Of a stretch of 64,000 nucleotides of DNA, positions 1 through 13,300 are shown piece after piece. Origin of the DNA: Dimorphilus gyrociliatus (taxonomy: Eukaryota > Annelida > Polychaeta > Dinophilidae). Made by a program: the position numbers and the translations under genes. Within the stretch, counting starts at the first letter, position 1, and every line of letters begins with the position of its first letter. The notes under the pieces are model-generated. The model made no database searches. It had not been told where the DNA came from and saw only the letters and a list, made by a program, of their open reading frames with translations. The DNA lies in assembly GCA_904063045.1 (NCBI GenBank), contig CAJFCJ010000010.1, positions 930,001-994,000 of the forward strand, in the 5' to 3' direction.

Positions 1-207
1 GATTAAGATTGAGATATAGAAATTCTCAATTAATAAATTACGGAGAATTAACGCTTGCTCTTTGGGCATATTAGTTGATTAGATTTATGATGATATCGTT
101 GAAGAGTTCTTCATTGAAAATTCCATGTTATTTTCTACAAATAAAAAGAAATTTTAAGAAAAACTGTATAAATCCAGATAAAATATATTGACTAATTGCA
201 AAATAAT

Positions 208-2468
208 CTATTTACTAGGGTTATCCAAAGCGTTGGTAGAATCCGTAACTTTGGATGAATGCAAGTTTGCTTCGTGTTGAGATTCTTCGAGTTTAATTAT
301 ATATGAAGAAAACTTAAAGGATTTTAAGAGTAGCCCTTTTGCTACGAAGCCATAGCAGGCGAGTAGAATCATGACAACCAAACTAATAACCATAATTACG
401 ATAACTATTATGATAGCTGGAGGAAAGAGAATAAGAAAAAAGTAAGAATAAAATATTTAAAATACCTTTATCGAACGTATCTGAACTGTTTTTAACGCTT
501 TCCCCTATTGGTGGATCTATTATATACATTCAAGTTGGGTATGAATGCAAAGAAAACTATTTGACCTTGTCTTAAACTTATACATTACCTGTTGTATTTG
601 GCAATAGTGTCGTACCTGAAAAGATAGAAAGCAATAAATATAAAAGTAACATTATCATTTTTTTGTTTTAATAGAACACAAGGAAAATGATGAAAATTTG
701 GATTAATAATTAATAAGTTTGAAAGTTATTGATAGATTATTACTTGATTGTGTAGGTTTTGTACTCTCATAAATCTTATTAGTTGTAGATGTTAGTTTCG
801 AAATGAAAGAAGTTGTTAATAAAGTTGTCTTTTCTATTATTTTTTGCGTTGTACTTGTTTTAGCAGGAGGAAGAGTATGTTGAACTTTTTTTGTAGTTAA
901 AACTACATTTTTAGATGTTGTAGTTATCGTTGTTAGTTTGATTGTTGGCTTGGTTGTTGGCGTAGTTGGTTTCTGTGTTGTTGTTGGTTGTTTAGTAGTA
1001 GTTTTTGCAGTTGTTGGATCATCAATTTCTTTATAAAAGATTATATAATGTACAGGTGTATTATATAATTAAATATAAATTATTTACCTGTCTTACAAAT
1101 AATTTTATTCGTTGAGGCGCAATTTGCGCAATCTAATCCATCATTTGATAGAACAACACACTGATTATCTGGCGCGTTACAGTCAGTAATTGTTTTCCAG
1201 TTGGAATTAAAGGTTATACATTTGCCACTATCGCAAAATATTCTTTTTGTATAACCTAACCAAACTTGATCGGTAGATATTTTAGTTTGTAATTTATTGT
1301 AATCCTCAGCTGTTTTAATAGTTAGTAACGTGGTTTGACTATCTCGGCAAAATTTTTGAGCCTCAGTAAAACTTTTCGTTACTATTTAATAAAAAGTAAA
1401 AACTCTATTTTATTACTTTAATATATAAAGGATTTAATTAAAAAAGAAAGTGAATAATTCATGTCACCTGTATGATAATTAAATTTAGCATCTATAAATG
1501 GTTTTTTGATATTGCAATTGTCAGTTTGAAGAGGAGAGTTTTTGCTTGCGGTTACGCAATCAGAAGTTGGTTCAGTTGTAGACCATGTAAGTAAGGTTGC
1601 ATTATAGATAAAGTTTACGCCGTTACCACCACATATAGAACCATCTGAACAGGCTATAGAACAAAAGGAATTCTGAGCCTTATTGTACTTTCCAAAGGAA
1701 TTTCCACAATAGCAGCTTGGTGAAACCTAATAACATAGAGTTTTCTTAATAAATATTAGTGTTATTTATTAATCTTACTCCGTCATGTTGTATTCCAGCA
1801 TATTTGAAACCATTATTATTTCCCACATTCAATTGTAAACAACTCAATTTACAATTTAACTTAGTTACGAAAATAGGTGCCAGTGGTGACTTGTGAGGCA
1901 AATCTGGAGCGATACTTACATCATTATAACATCCAATTTCGTCATCTTCATCAATAGTTGACTGCTGGCTTTCTGCAGCTGTATATAAATATTATAAAAA
2001 AGAAATACTTTTATCATATACTGCAATACTGCGGTACTTAAATAAGGTAGAGACTACAAACTTTCTTTAATAGATCCGTATATGTTACTACTGGTAGAAA
2101 TGTATTTTGTCCATATCCTTTCATTTTTAAATTTATTATTAACATCAGACGGCAAAAGAGGATAAATGACTGTGGAATCCTGAGCACAATTGTTTGAACC
2201 ATCAGCAGCGTTAGAGTCTCTTATATAGAGACAATAGTCGGTATTACCCTCATTAACGGAAATTCCATTAAGAGTTGTACATTGATGTGTAGTTATCTTT
2301 GAATCTAGGTTTAAATATAGAAATTATATTAACGACACGTATACGCTATGCTAATATGGAGGATAGTTAAATTACGGCAATAGGAAATGAGTAGAGAAAA
2401 CGAAACTAACTTAATACTGAAGTACACGTAAGAATAAGTAAAACAATGAGCTCTGTTGTCTTCCTCAT
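208..2468 (-). CDS. Membrane protein with WSC and C-type lectin domains and a mucin-like stalk
   Basis: Predicted 541-residue type I membrane protein in nine exons: 2468-2411, 2304-2062, 1978-1779, 1726-1468, 1381-1088, 1028-744, 615-589, 516-466 and 416-208. All introns are phase 1 except the one inside the WSC domain, which is phase 0. It starts with a signal peptide (MRKTTELIVLLILTCTSVL). Next is a Cys-containing module resembling half of a C-type lectin domain. A WSC domain spans exons 3-4, with CYND, CKLSC and SCYCGNSFG landmarks. A C-type lectin-like domain follows in exon 5 (FCRDSQTTLLTI, VWLGY, CVVLSNDGLDC). Exon 6 is a Thr-rich mucin-like stalk. The last exon carries a hydrophobic helix (IIIVIVIMVISLVVMILLAC) and a tail of about 46 residues. 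By family it is a carbohydrate-binding surface protein. No canonical EPN or QPD sugar-binding motif was obvious, so the ligand is unknown. Confidence 0.85.
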
Positions 2469-3373
2469 TAGTCAAAAATATTGTTTACTCCATCATAAAT
2501 CCTACTAATCTTGTGTAAATAGGTAAAAATTGAACATTTTCAATATAGACTTCTAAACTGCTATACTGTATCCTTAGTAGCAGACATACAATCGAAATAA
2601 TACGGGGTAACCTGGTAACTCGTGAATATTGATTAATCTACTGTCTCCGCTACAGAGGTACAGTATATATCTACAGTACACGGTAAAGGTAAAACACACC
2701 TAATATTACTTCTACAACAAGCAATAGAGTTAATTAATTGTTTTTATCTTATGCAATCCTTTAAAAAATTGTTGTTTTAAAGAAACTATCAACAAACTAT
2801 ACTATTCTTCCATCAAATGGATTTCTATTACGTGAAGATATATAAAAGCCACAAATACTGGCCAGTTCTTTTTTTTGAGAAATTATCCATTTTTCTAATA
2901 TTATTTAATAAACATTTATCTTTTTTATCATTATGAAAAGCTGTATACAAGATTTTTGTTTTGAGTTTTCCTTTCCTTTCTTTTCTAATCTTAATCTAAA
3001 AATAGACTTAAAGTGGTCAAAACTAGATTATAGACATTTCTAAACAATCACTATTTTGTACAGTTAAGTTGAAAAAGGCTACTTATTGTCTTTTTTTTTA
3101 CATGTAAAAAGTAGAAACTATTACAGAAAGAGAGTTTAGAAAAAGTACTTTTTCTTAAAAATATTCAATATCTTTTATGATAATATCCAAACTTTTGCTT
3201 TATTTCTTTTATTAAGAAAATTTATATTTACATTTAACTAATTGAAGTTAAGTATAATTTAGTTAAAAAGAAATATAAAGATGATTAATCGAAGGAGAGA
3301 GAAAGAGAGAAAAAGGGGAAAAGAAGGTTTTGGGGACGGTAGGAATTTTATACGGTTAGTAAATTCAAAATCT

Positions 3374-3404
<31 letters not shown>

Positions 3405-4269
3405 GGTATGTTATATTGAGTTCATTCTGTATAATTGATTATTTTTTGCAATATTTCATAGTTAATGGAAATATCCATAATGACATAATTCAATATTTGC
3501 TTCTGTTATTGTTACATTTTCTTAACCAAATTTTTGACAAGTTTATTACAATTTAGAAAAGAAAATTGGTATAAAAAAAACATTGATAATTAAAAATAAC
3601 AAAAAAAAGAAAAAGGAGAAATTCAACAAATATCTTTCTTTTGTTTTTTTAAAAAAAAAATATTAACTTTTTTTAATCATTCTTTCAGAATTTTTCTCTG
3701 TAAATTGTATTATTTTATGTTTTGATTTTAATTATTTAAAAAGAGAGAAAGTTTTATGTAAACAAAGAAATAAATAAAATATTGACAAAAAGTGTTAAGT
3801 AAAATTTTGTTAATTACAAAAAGAAACTCTTGTGTTTTTGTTTGTTCGTCCAAAGAGAAAAAAAGAATCAGCTTTGTACACATTTAATAAAAAGAAAAGG
3901 AAATTTACATTTCATACTATTTCTTTTTCATAAAGATAAAAATACATTGATAGAGATGAATAGTTCAAACTATAGTTATATTTGTATATTGTACTTTGTT
4001 CTTTGGATAACTAAAGGGAAAAGAAAACCAGTTAAATTTGTTTTCTTTTATCTTTATCTGCATCTAATTTTGCTTATTTCTTTTACATAAATAGCACACA
4101 CAAAAATAAAGAACAACATCTCAATATCACAAGTAAAACAATTAAAAATTAACAAATGTAATAAACTTGTTTTCTTTGGAAAGTAAAACATGATTTTTCT
4201 TGTTATTTTAAATGAAAAGAAATCTTTTGACAAAAACAACTTAAATAGGTTGAAATGTAAAATAACGTT

Positions 4270-4311
<42 letters not shown>

Positions 4312-4337
4312 TTTTTAAGTATAATTCTGAATAACAA
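2469..4337. other. Intergenic, simple-repeat rich
   Basis: No coding signal was found. This is the gap between the 5' end of the lectin gene and the 3' end of PDE8. It holds a TA repeat near 3379-3405 and a second near 4272-4305, plus A- and T-rich runs. TACTGTA-type motifs occur near 2571 and 2661-2680. The open frames here are low-complexity Lys/Ile/Tyr/Phe translations. Confidence 0.6.
4272..4305. repeat. (TA)n microsatellite
   Basis: Uninterrupted TA dinucleotide run just downstream of the PDE8 stop codon. Confidence 0.9.
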
Positions 4338-7300
4338 TCAAATGACTGAAGATGAAGCTTCTTTTGATCTTTCGTCTGCTATTCTTTCTTCTTCACTTTT
4401 CCAAAAAGCGTAATTGTCCTCTAAATTTCCCATAAGCTCGGAAATATCAATCAGTTCTATTGACAGGGAAAAAAACAATGATATAAAATAATACTTCTAA
4501 ACAGTTATTGAATGGGAATATTAATGTTTATTTATGGGATATATGACGTTGGCAAAGGATCTAAATACTGTATTAAAGTTAATCTCTTTATACATAACTT
4601 ACCATTCCAAGCTGCAAACATATCTTTAATAATAAAATCCAAAAATCCAGTTTGACATTTACCCAAATTACATGTTTTCCTATCAAAGTTGGGCATAACT
4701 AATGGCAAACCTTTCCTCTCTTCCTCTTCTGTTTGATCAAAGTATTCTTCAGAGATTCTCTTCGACCATTCAACACACAAGTCTCTCGATCTAAGTGGAT
4801 TTGAAATGTCCGCGCACTTAATCAGTATTCGTAGGATAATCCGTTTTGAATCGGGTGAAGATAGGGCAGCCAGCGTAGTGTCATCGAATATTTTCGTTTC
4901 AGTGGCGAAAGATGGAGCTGGCTGTTCGTTTGGTGGGCTAATCTGAAGTGCTTTAGTTGAGCTAACAAATCTTGAAACATGTTCAAAATGCTTTGACATA
5001 TCAGTAGCTAACACCATATCAATTATTGATTCTCTTAAAGTCCTATAATCGTCCCTGGATATATTCTTAAAAATATTCGCCGTATCCGAAGAGCCGGTGA
5101 GCCGGAAGGCTAAAGAAGCGTGATGAGATTCCAAAACGGAAATATCGTTGTACAACAAAGCCAGGTTAGAAGAAGCATTTACTAAGAACGGATTGGTTCT
5201 GCCTGGGTGATCGACATCATGTACAACGGCCGACAAACATGCGGCCACTCTGTCCACATCTTCTAAAATCACTTTAGCCCTGGGACGGTTTAAAAAATAG
5301 GCTGTAGCATGAAGGACATCGGATCCGTGTGTCGAATTGTGATATGGGTTGCTAATATGATAATTTTGCTCTATTATAGTTAACCAATTGAAGAGTAGAG
5401 CCTCATCTATACGTAACAGTTCCTGTACACCAAAACGTCTAAAGATTTTTAGGCCTAAGTATGCTAAGGGTCGTTTATGAGTGGCTTCTTCTAAACGAAG
5501 TATATCATACGACCACAATTCGTCATTTTCCAAATATTCTGAATATTTATTTAGAGCATCGCTTGTGTTTGAGAATTGAGATCTTATAATTCCAGGAGTA
5601 ATATCTTTATCTGTAGATAAAAGCAAATATATTTCTTGAATAGAAAAATAATTATACAATTAGTATTCACAGCTTAATTAACTGTACAAGTTTTATCGCT
5701 ACAAAGATAAATGTTGTCAAATATGTTTGAAATGAAACCCCTAATAGAACTTGGTGATAAGTAGGGTAGAATCATGCAATTTTCATTCTAATGACAACTC
5801 GTTGTACCTTTTTTTATTCCAATTTAAAAGGAAGAGAAATTCATATGTATAATTTTCTACTTTATATTACTCCCAATTTTTCGCTATTCTATACCGTCCC
5901 TGTCCTTGTTGTGTTTGTATGTGTGTGTGTGTTTCTCTTTCTCTCTCTCTCTCCCTTTCAGTCTCTTCCTCTCAATTTCTCTCCCACTTTAACGATTGTT
6001 CTTCTCTTTTTCTGCCTATCACTCGCCCTCTCTTACCTATTCTCTTCTCCTCTCTTGAGTAAAACCGTTTAGATTATGCACAGACAATAACCTTTTGGAG
6101 CATGAAAAGGAAAAAAATAGAAAAGAAAAGAGAAGTGGACAGTGATAAGTAGAAGTATTTTATCGTTAATACGAGATACATGGAACTGTTAATGTAGATT
6201 GAAGATAAAAATGTGTTACGCAATTATTTCAAATCAAACAGTCTTGACCTACTTAACTCTTCTTTAAATTTGATATACTGGTAACAAAAGAATATTAGTT
6301 TTATTATATCTACAATAAAATATCATCTGGAAGAAAACTATATTCATTTTTGATTGTTAACTCCAGATATGTCAATATATTACATTATATATATATTTGT
6401 GAAAATACGTTTGCTTACTTGATCCCTTATTAAAAATTGTAATTCTATATTTATATTAAATCCTTACAAGACTGAAAGAGAGAAATTGAATAGAGTTTAA
6501 CTAATTAATTATTTGCTTCCTTGTTAGTCGATGCTAAAGGAAAATAATAGTAATCTAAGAATATTGAATAATTTCTTGTGTTTTTCTGTCTTTTTTTATA
6601 AATATTTAACAATGACAACAAAATGAGAATAAACGCAAAAGAAATCCGTACAAAATGAAAATGAAACTCGTCTAAATACGACTTTTTTTTATAAGGACAG
6701 CTGGAAAGTATCATTGGTGTCATTGAACTATATAACTTTGTTTTCTGTTAACCTTATTAGAAAGTCCAATTTTCAATTCGTTCAACTCGAACCAGTCTCG
6801 TATCAGAGTACTCACACTATGGTATGCCGATCAAACACTATCGATTACTCTAAATTACGTTCGCACGAGCACCATTTATCAAAGTAATACGATTAACTAT
6901 CAAAGAAGCATAAAATAGTGTGTTTTTATAGTTCTCGTCCATTCAACCTGAGCATGTTAAGAAGGTTATAAACAACATTATACTGGTGGAATGAGACGGA
7001 AAATAAAACAGTAATGAAATAAAAATAAATAAATAAATAAATAGAAAATTAGGCCTATACTAAAGCTGATTGACGGCAAATACTTAACGAGATTTGCGTA
7101 TCGGAAAACAGAGCTAATATAAAAAATAACAAACAAAAGATCATTCTATTAGAGATTTATAACAGAGAACACATGGATATGTTTTATATTATATATATAT
7201 ATATAAGCAAATATATACTATATGCTCTCTGTATTTAATTATGTAGCATTTACAAAATATTTCTCTATTATGAAAATAGCTAGAGGACAACGATGATTGC

Positions 7301-10300
7301 CAAGTAAGCTTGTTAAAAGAAGAAACTAAAGGATATTTAGGGTTGCAGAATTGGCTGAAGGGAAAGAAGAGATAAAATATATTGACTTGAAGTGAGTGAG
7401 CAGGACGGAGACAGAGAGAGAATAAGAGAGCGAGAGAGAGAGAGAGAGAGAGAGAGGCTAATTAAAGTATGATGTATATAAGTTATTTATATTTTTTTCA
7501 ACTATAAATGGTAAGAGAATCTATATTCTTCGTAGTAAGATAAAATCCGTGACTTGTCATATAACTTTTGAGCGTGATATTAAATTTCAATACTTAATCC
7601 AAAAATTCATAATCACGAAGATAAAAATATATTTAGAAATCGAAAAAAGTAAAAAAAAGAGAATTGGAAAAACAAAAAAAAAAAAAAAGAAAGGAGACTC
7701 CATCACTTTTTTAACGGTAATCGATTGCCTTTTGAAAATATTTTAATCGACTTTTAACTATCTGTATCAAGCCAAGTTTTAATTTTAATATGAACCAATG
7801 GAAAAATCATTAGTTCTCTTTTATTCCTATTTTTTCAATTTTAGCCTAGTAAATGTTATATCTTTCTATCAAAATTGAGAATGTTGAGTAAATCTTTAGT
7901 ATATAAGAGTACTATTACGCATTTAGACAAATTTACACTTTTGCTTATACAGATGTACAATAGATGTTTTTCTTTTTCTCTCAGTCATTTTTTTCTTTCT
8001 TATTCAAATTATACGCTTCTTATACTATTCCACCCACATTTTCTCCACGCTCGTTTATTTTAATACTATTTAATCTTTCTCACTGCTTTCTTATGGCAAT
8101 TATTTTTGTATACTTAGAAATTAATGATATTTTTTTGCCTAAAGTATAGAAAACCTAAAGTGACATTATATATATATTATATATATATATATAATGATCA
8201 AAAGAGTGTTCGTTTCTTTTATACAGTAACGATATAAATCAATTTAGAGAAAACAATGTAAAAAACTATAATATACAATAGGGGAATACAAAAGAATACT
8301 AAGAGAAAAAGAAAAGAATAATAACAGCTTACCTGCAAAGGATTTTGGAGAAGAGAATTCACTAGAGTGTTTCCGTTTAGCAGTTGTCTAGTTAAAAAAA
8401 AAAAAGAAAAAACATAGGAAAAATTGAAAAAAAATGAAGAATAACAAATGTAGTTTGAAAAAAATATGCATATAATTAAGTCATTGAGGCTTTAAGTGAA
8501 AAGTAATTAGCTTTTTAATTAAAAAAGAGAAAAGAGGAAAAAAAAAAGAGAATAATCTTACAGTTATCAAACCACCCACGTAATCATTAGCTACGTCGTC
8601 TTGTATTTTTGAATCAAATTTTAATGGTGAATATAACTCCGCACTTCTTAGAATTTCTAACGCCGAGTCTAAAGCGTTTTCAGTTTGCGGTGTTGTCTCT
8701 TTAACCATATTAATAACGTTGATAACTCGCATAATTGGAGCGTCTAACATGACGCTTTGTTGCTGAGCAAAGCGCGTTAGGAAAGAATCTTTTCGTTTTG
8801 AAGTTATGCCAACAGTTCCGTTTGACGTTTCCTTATGAAAATCGGGTGAAATACGCCGAACCGTCACCAGAAGGTCAGAGACGTATTCGACTGTGCAACG
8901 ACCTGATTCGGCTTTCCAAGAGTATTTGGTTTCGGTTGATAATGAGTTTCTGATTTCGTCGGGAATGGGTGGACGATGATCAGCAAAGATTTGCTTAAAT
9001 GAGGCGTTTGAATAACACGTAACATCGCTGGAGGCTTCACGAATTTCTACGGCGTCGGTGCAATTCTCAAGGGCAGCTAAAACAGCACTGCTAACCCTGA
9101 GTTTTAGGTTGGTTTTGACGAGATCAAATAGTACTAAAAGATCATCATAAGCATCTTGTTTGGAGACGGTATGGAATAGACGCTGTATTTCATAAAAAAG
9201 CAAGAGAAAGCCAATATTAAATATATACAAAATGAATGTGGAAGTATAAAACGTTAAAGGAATACATTTTTTTATTTCAATTGGCCTATAATTTCAATTA
9301 TTTTAAAAACAGAGTATATATTGAACAGTTTGTTGCTTATTCAAAAAATTATCTCTCATAAATCTATTAGTTGCGATTAATTTTCACGATTCGAAATATA
9401 TAAATAAAATTTCATATATGTAATTCATTTTTTTATGACCTACTTTCTGTAATGTATTAAATAATAATAAAAAAGAGCAGCTTTTACTTTCCTAGATATT
9501 AGTATCTGTGACCTTTTCTATTTCATTTCTACATATTGGGAGAGAAAGAGTTGAGAAAGCGAGATATTTTGTTAAAACCAGTAAAATGTTAGATATAGAG
9601 CCATTTCCTTAATTTCTTTAGTTCAATTTCAATGAAATAGCCACGATGTACAACTGTATATTGATTCGACTTAGTCACCTAGAAAATTGTTGAGCTCTAT
9701 ATAATCTTTTTCTTTAACGCGTCTTGCAGCTTTTATCAATTAATTATTCGGAAAGGAGGGAGGAGACAGGAGGTAGGGGGTGGAAAAGGGAAAGAGGAAA
9801 AAGGGGAAAATTGCCTAAGTCACCTTGACAGACGATTCAACCTTGTTTAGGGTTGAGCTATACTAGCTCTTTTTTTATAAGATTATTTTAAGCTCACAAG
9901 GGTCAAATCAAGTTTATTCCTATCATTAATAATTTATATGATTTAATGATAGTAGATTTACTTGTATTCTCCTAACCGCTTACTCTTTTTTTAATATCCC
10001 TATTTAAATAATCAAAGTAGCAATTGGACTGTAGTTAGTTAGAAATATTGAATAAATGACTCAGCTATAAAGAATAAAAAGAAGAGAGAAGCGACCAGTC
10101 AATCATTCAAATATTGGACATTCAAACTAATGTTCTTAAAAGATATTAATCAACTAATTAGATAAAATATAATATATTCATATCATGCTAGCTAAATTTA
10201 TTTCTTTTTATTTCTAAAAGTAGATTTAAATAGAAAATTTCTATCTATTCTTATTCAAGTTTATACAAGTTAGTTAAACTCTTTCACAGTTAGGAATTTA

Positions 10301-13300
10301 CTGTACTAAGCGAATGGAAAGAGAAGACGATCTGCATATCTAAGTATAATTTCTGTTGAAATACATAAATGAGGTTTAGAAAAGCTTAGAGGAGTTAGAG
10401 GTGGTAGAAAAATACTAAGTAAATATTATATATATATATACATATATATATTTATTTTAATATATATATATAATCTTTATATATAATATTTACAGTAAAA
10501 CACATAGAGTATGTAAGATTAATATTACTAGGGTGTTTTATAATACATAGACTTGTATACCCATACTTTGTTCCATATGGGACTTGTATACTGATACTTA
10601 ACTGTTAAAATATATCTTGGGTAGATCAATTTCAATTTGAACGACATTGATCTGACCTTCAGACTCTTTGCATGGTTAATAGTTTATACAATTTTTGCCA
10701 TATTGTATATCAGAGCAAACTGGTTATGGTAAAGATATATCTTTGATAGCTTCTCTTTAACGACAAGCCGTCATGCTCACTTTCTACCTACATTTTATTC
10801 CCTGTGTTTTCCTCCTTCCCTCTCTCTCTCCCCAACCCCCAACTATCCTTATTTCTATTTCTCTTTCTCTCTCTTTAAACACCCCTCGAAATAAAGTAAA
10901 TAAAAGATATTTATACAAATAGGGGTAATTTTCTAACTTAATTTAAAGGAATTCCTTTTCTTTAAACTCTACCTACAAATTTACAAGTAATAATAGTTTG
11001 ATAATAATTTCAAGTGGACGATAAAAAAGATTTAAATATATGGGAACAAGTAGGAGAGAGGTAGAAAAAAAACTAGTGATAAAAAGCTGGATAGATAACT
11101 AGATAGATAGATAGAAATAGAGAGCAGAAAGAGTCTGAAATGTATCTTTTAAGGTTGCTGACGTATTTGAGAGTTTCTATTTCGTTAGCTTTTGTGCGGT
11201 AAAGTATTGCTAGAAAAACTCTTTAGGATACTCCTTAACCTGTAATATTGACCTATTTTTTCGAAAATGTTTAAATGTTACGTAGCCAAGTTCAATGTCC
11301 ATGGCCAAGGGCAAAAATTGTTTTTTTGAAACTATCTTAAGCAGTAAGGCTTTGGAAATGTTTAAAGTATGATTAATAAGATTAATAATAAAGAAGAATG
11401 TATTATAGTAAGATGGAATTATGGATATAAGTAATATTTTCGATATTAAAAACTAGCAATTAAATTATTCCATTTAGATATATTGCATAGATTATATATG
11501 TATATCTGTAGATAATGTATGTTCTATACTAATTTACAGTATACTGTATATATATAATCCAACAGAAAGAAACAAATCTCTCAAAGACATTTTGATTAAT
11601 ATGAAAATCTTTAAGAATTCTCATTCTGTCTCTCCTTCAAGCCTACTCAGTTTCTTTGTCTCGAATTTACTTCTTTACCGACATTGTCAGAAACGATTGA
11701 AGTTATTATATTTTATTCTCTGATTAAATTCTTTTTAATTTCAAGGAATCAGATAGAAAAAAAGGAACTGCCAAGTACAAAAGAGGCATTTTCATCAAAA
11801 GCGGATTGTGTGAATAGACCATGGCCACTCTTATCTACATATATATTTGATTTTTATTTACCTACACTATTGTTCGATAATGATATTTTATGTTTACACC
11901 CCAAACCTTTAACTAATAGATTCTGTATATTCAACATTCTACTTTTCATGAAACTGATGTAACAAAGTAAAGGGGAAGATGACAAGCAAAAATACTAAAT
12001 GTAAAACATTGTTCTTTTGAAAAATTAGTTCTATTTTGTTCAAAATTAGCATCCTAAAGAGAAACTCTGTCTCTCCTAACCCTGCAAGTCATTCTAAATT
12101 CTATCGCATTTCCTTGCATAGAAACAAAGTCAAGCTGCGTCTAAAAATATGATTATATTCCATTTACAGACATTACAGTGGGGAGTAATTCGAAACAAAC
12201 GAAATAAAGTTGTGAATGCACTAACCTTGTAAAAAAAACCTAGAAAACTAGACTACAAAATGTTTTTCTGTATTCTGTTATTTTTTTTTCTTAGACATAA
12301 ACAGATCAATCCTAAATACTTTTCTCTAACAATATGATAATAGAATATTCTTATATTCCTCTATTTTCGCTTAGTTTTTTCATTTTTATTACAAAAATTT
12401 GTATTTAAAATTTATAACTACTTACATAATTATATCCAGTTGCTAATAAAGCTCCTACGTCCGTCTTATCGCCCTCCGACCTATTGATGTGAAAGAGAAA
12501 CAAAAAATAAGCAATTATTAAGAAAAAATTAGGTTAAATAGTTCCTCGGGGAACACTCGGTAAAGAGAACTTCAAAATGCAAAATATAGGCAATTTAGGA
12601 AAACATGCACAAGAAGAGGGAAAAAAATAAAACTCCAATTACTATATTTAAAAAAATAAGTATCTATATATAAATATATATATACTGTATAAATTATATA
12701 TATATACATATATATACATACTGCATATATACTAATATATACATAATTATATATATATATAAAATATATATTCATATATGTAAATAGGAAAAAAAAAGTG
12801 TCTAAATGAGTCAGAAATACGACCTTTTAGAAGAACATACTCCCGACCGCAATCTACGGCTGCAAAAATCGAAATGATGTTTTTTTTTTTGTTTTGGCTT
12901 TTTTTTTTCTTTTTAGATTTTTGTTTTATTAAGAAACTAAAATAAATCAAAGAAAGAAAAAGAAAGAAAAAGGAAGTGTGAAAATAAACTTTTTAGTGTT
13001 GGTGTGTCTTAAATATCTTTATTTTAGTTTTTGGAATAGTTTTTTCTTTTTTTTTTAAAAAAACAAATATAAAAGAAACAGGTAAATAATTAAACGTCAG
13101 AAAAAGAGAAAAATAATCAATTATAATGAACAATTTTTTCCCTTAGGTCTTTTTAGATTGTTACATTTTGCTTTCTTGTCTTTTTTTATGGATATTTTAA
13201 TGCTTTAATTTGTACTTAAAAAGATTTCTCTCTAATGTTACTTACCGTTGATTTTTCGGTATTATGGCCGCAATAATGGCAAATTCATTTTGGTTACGTA

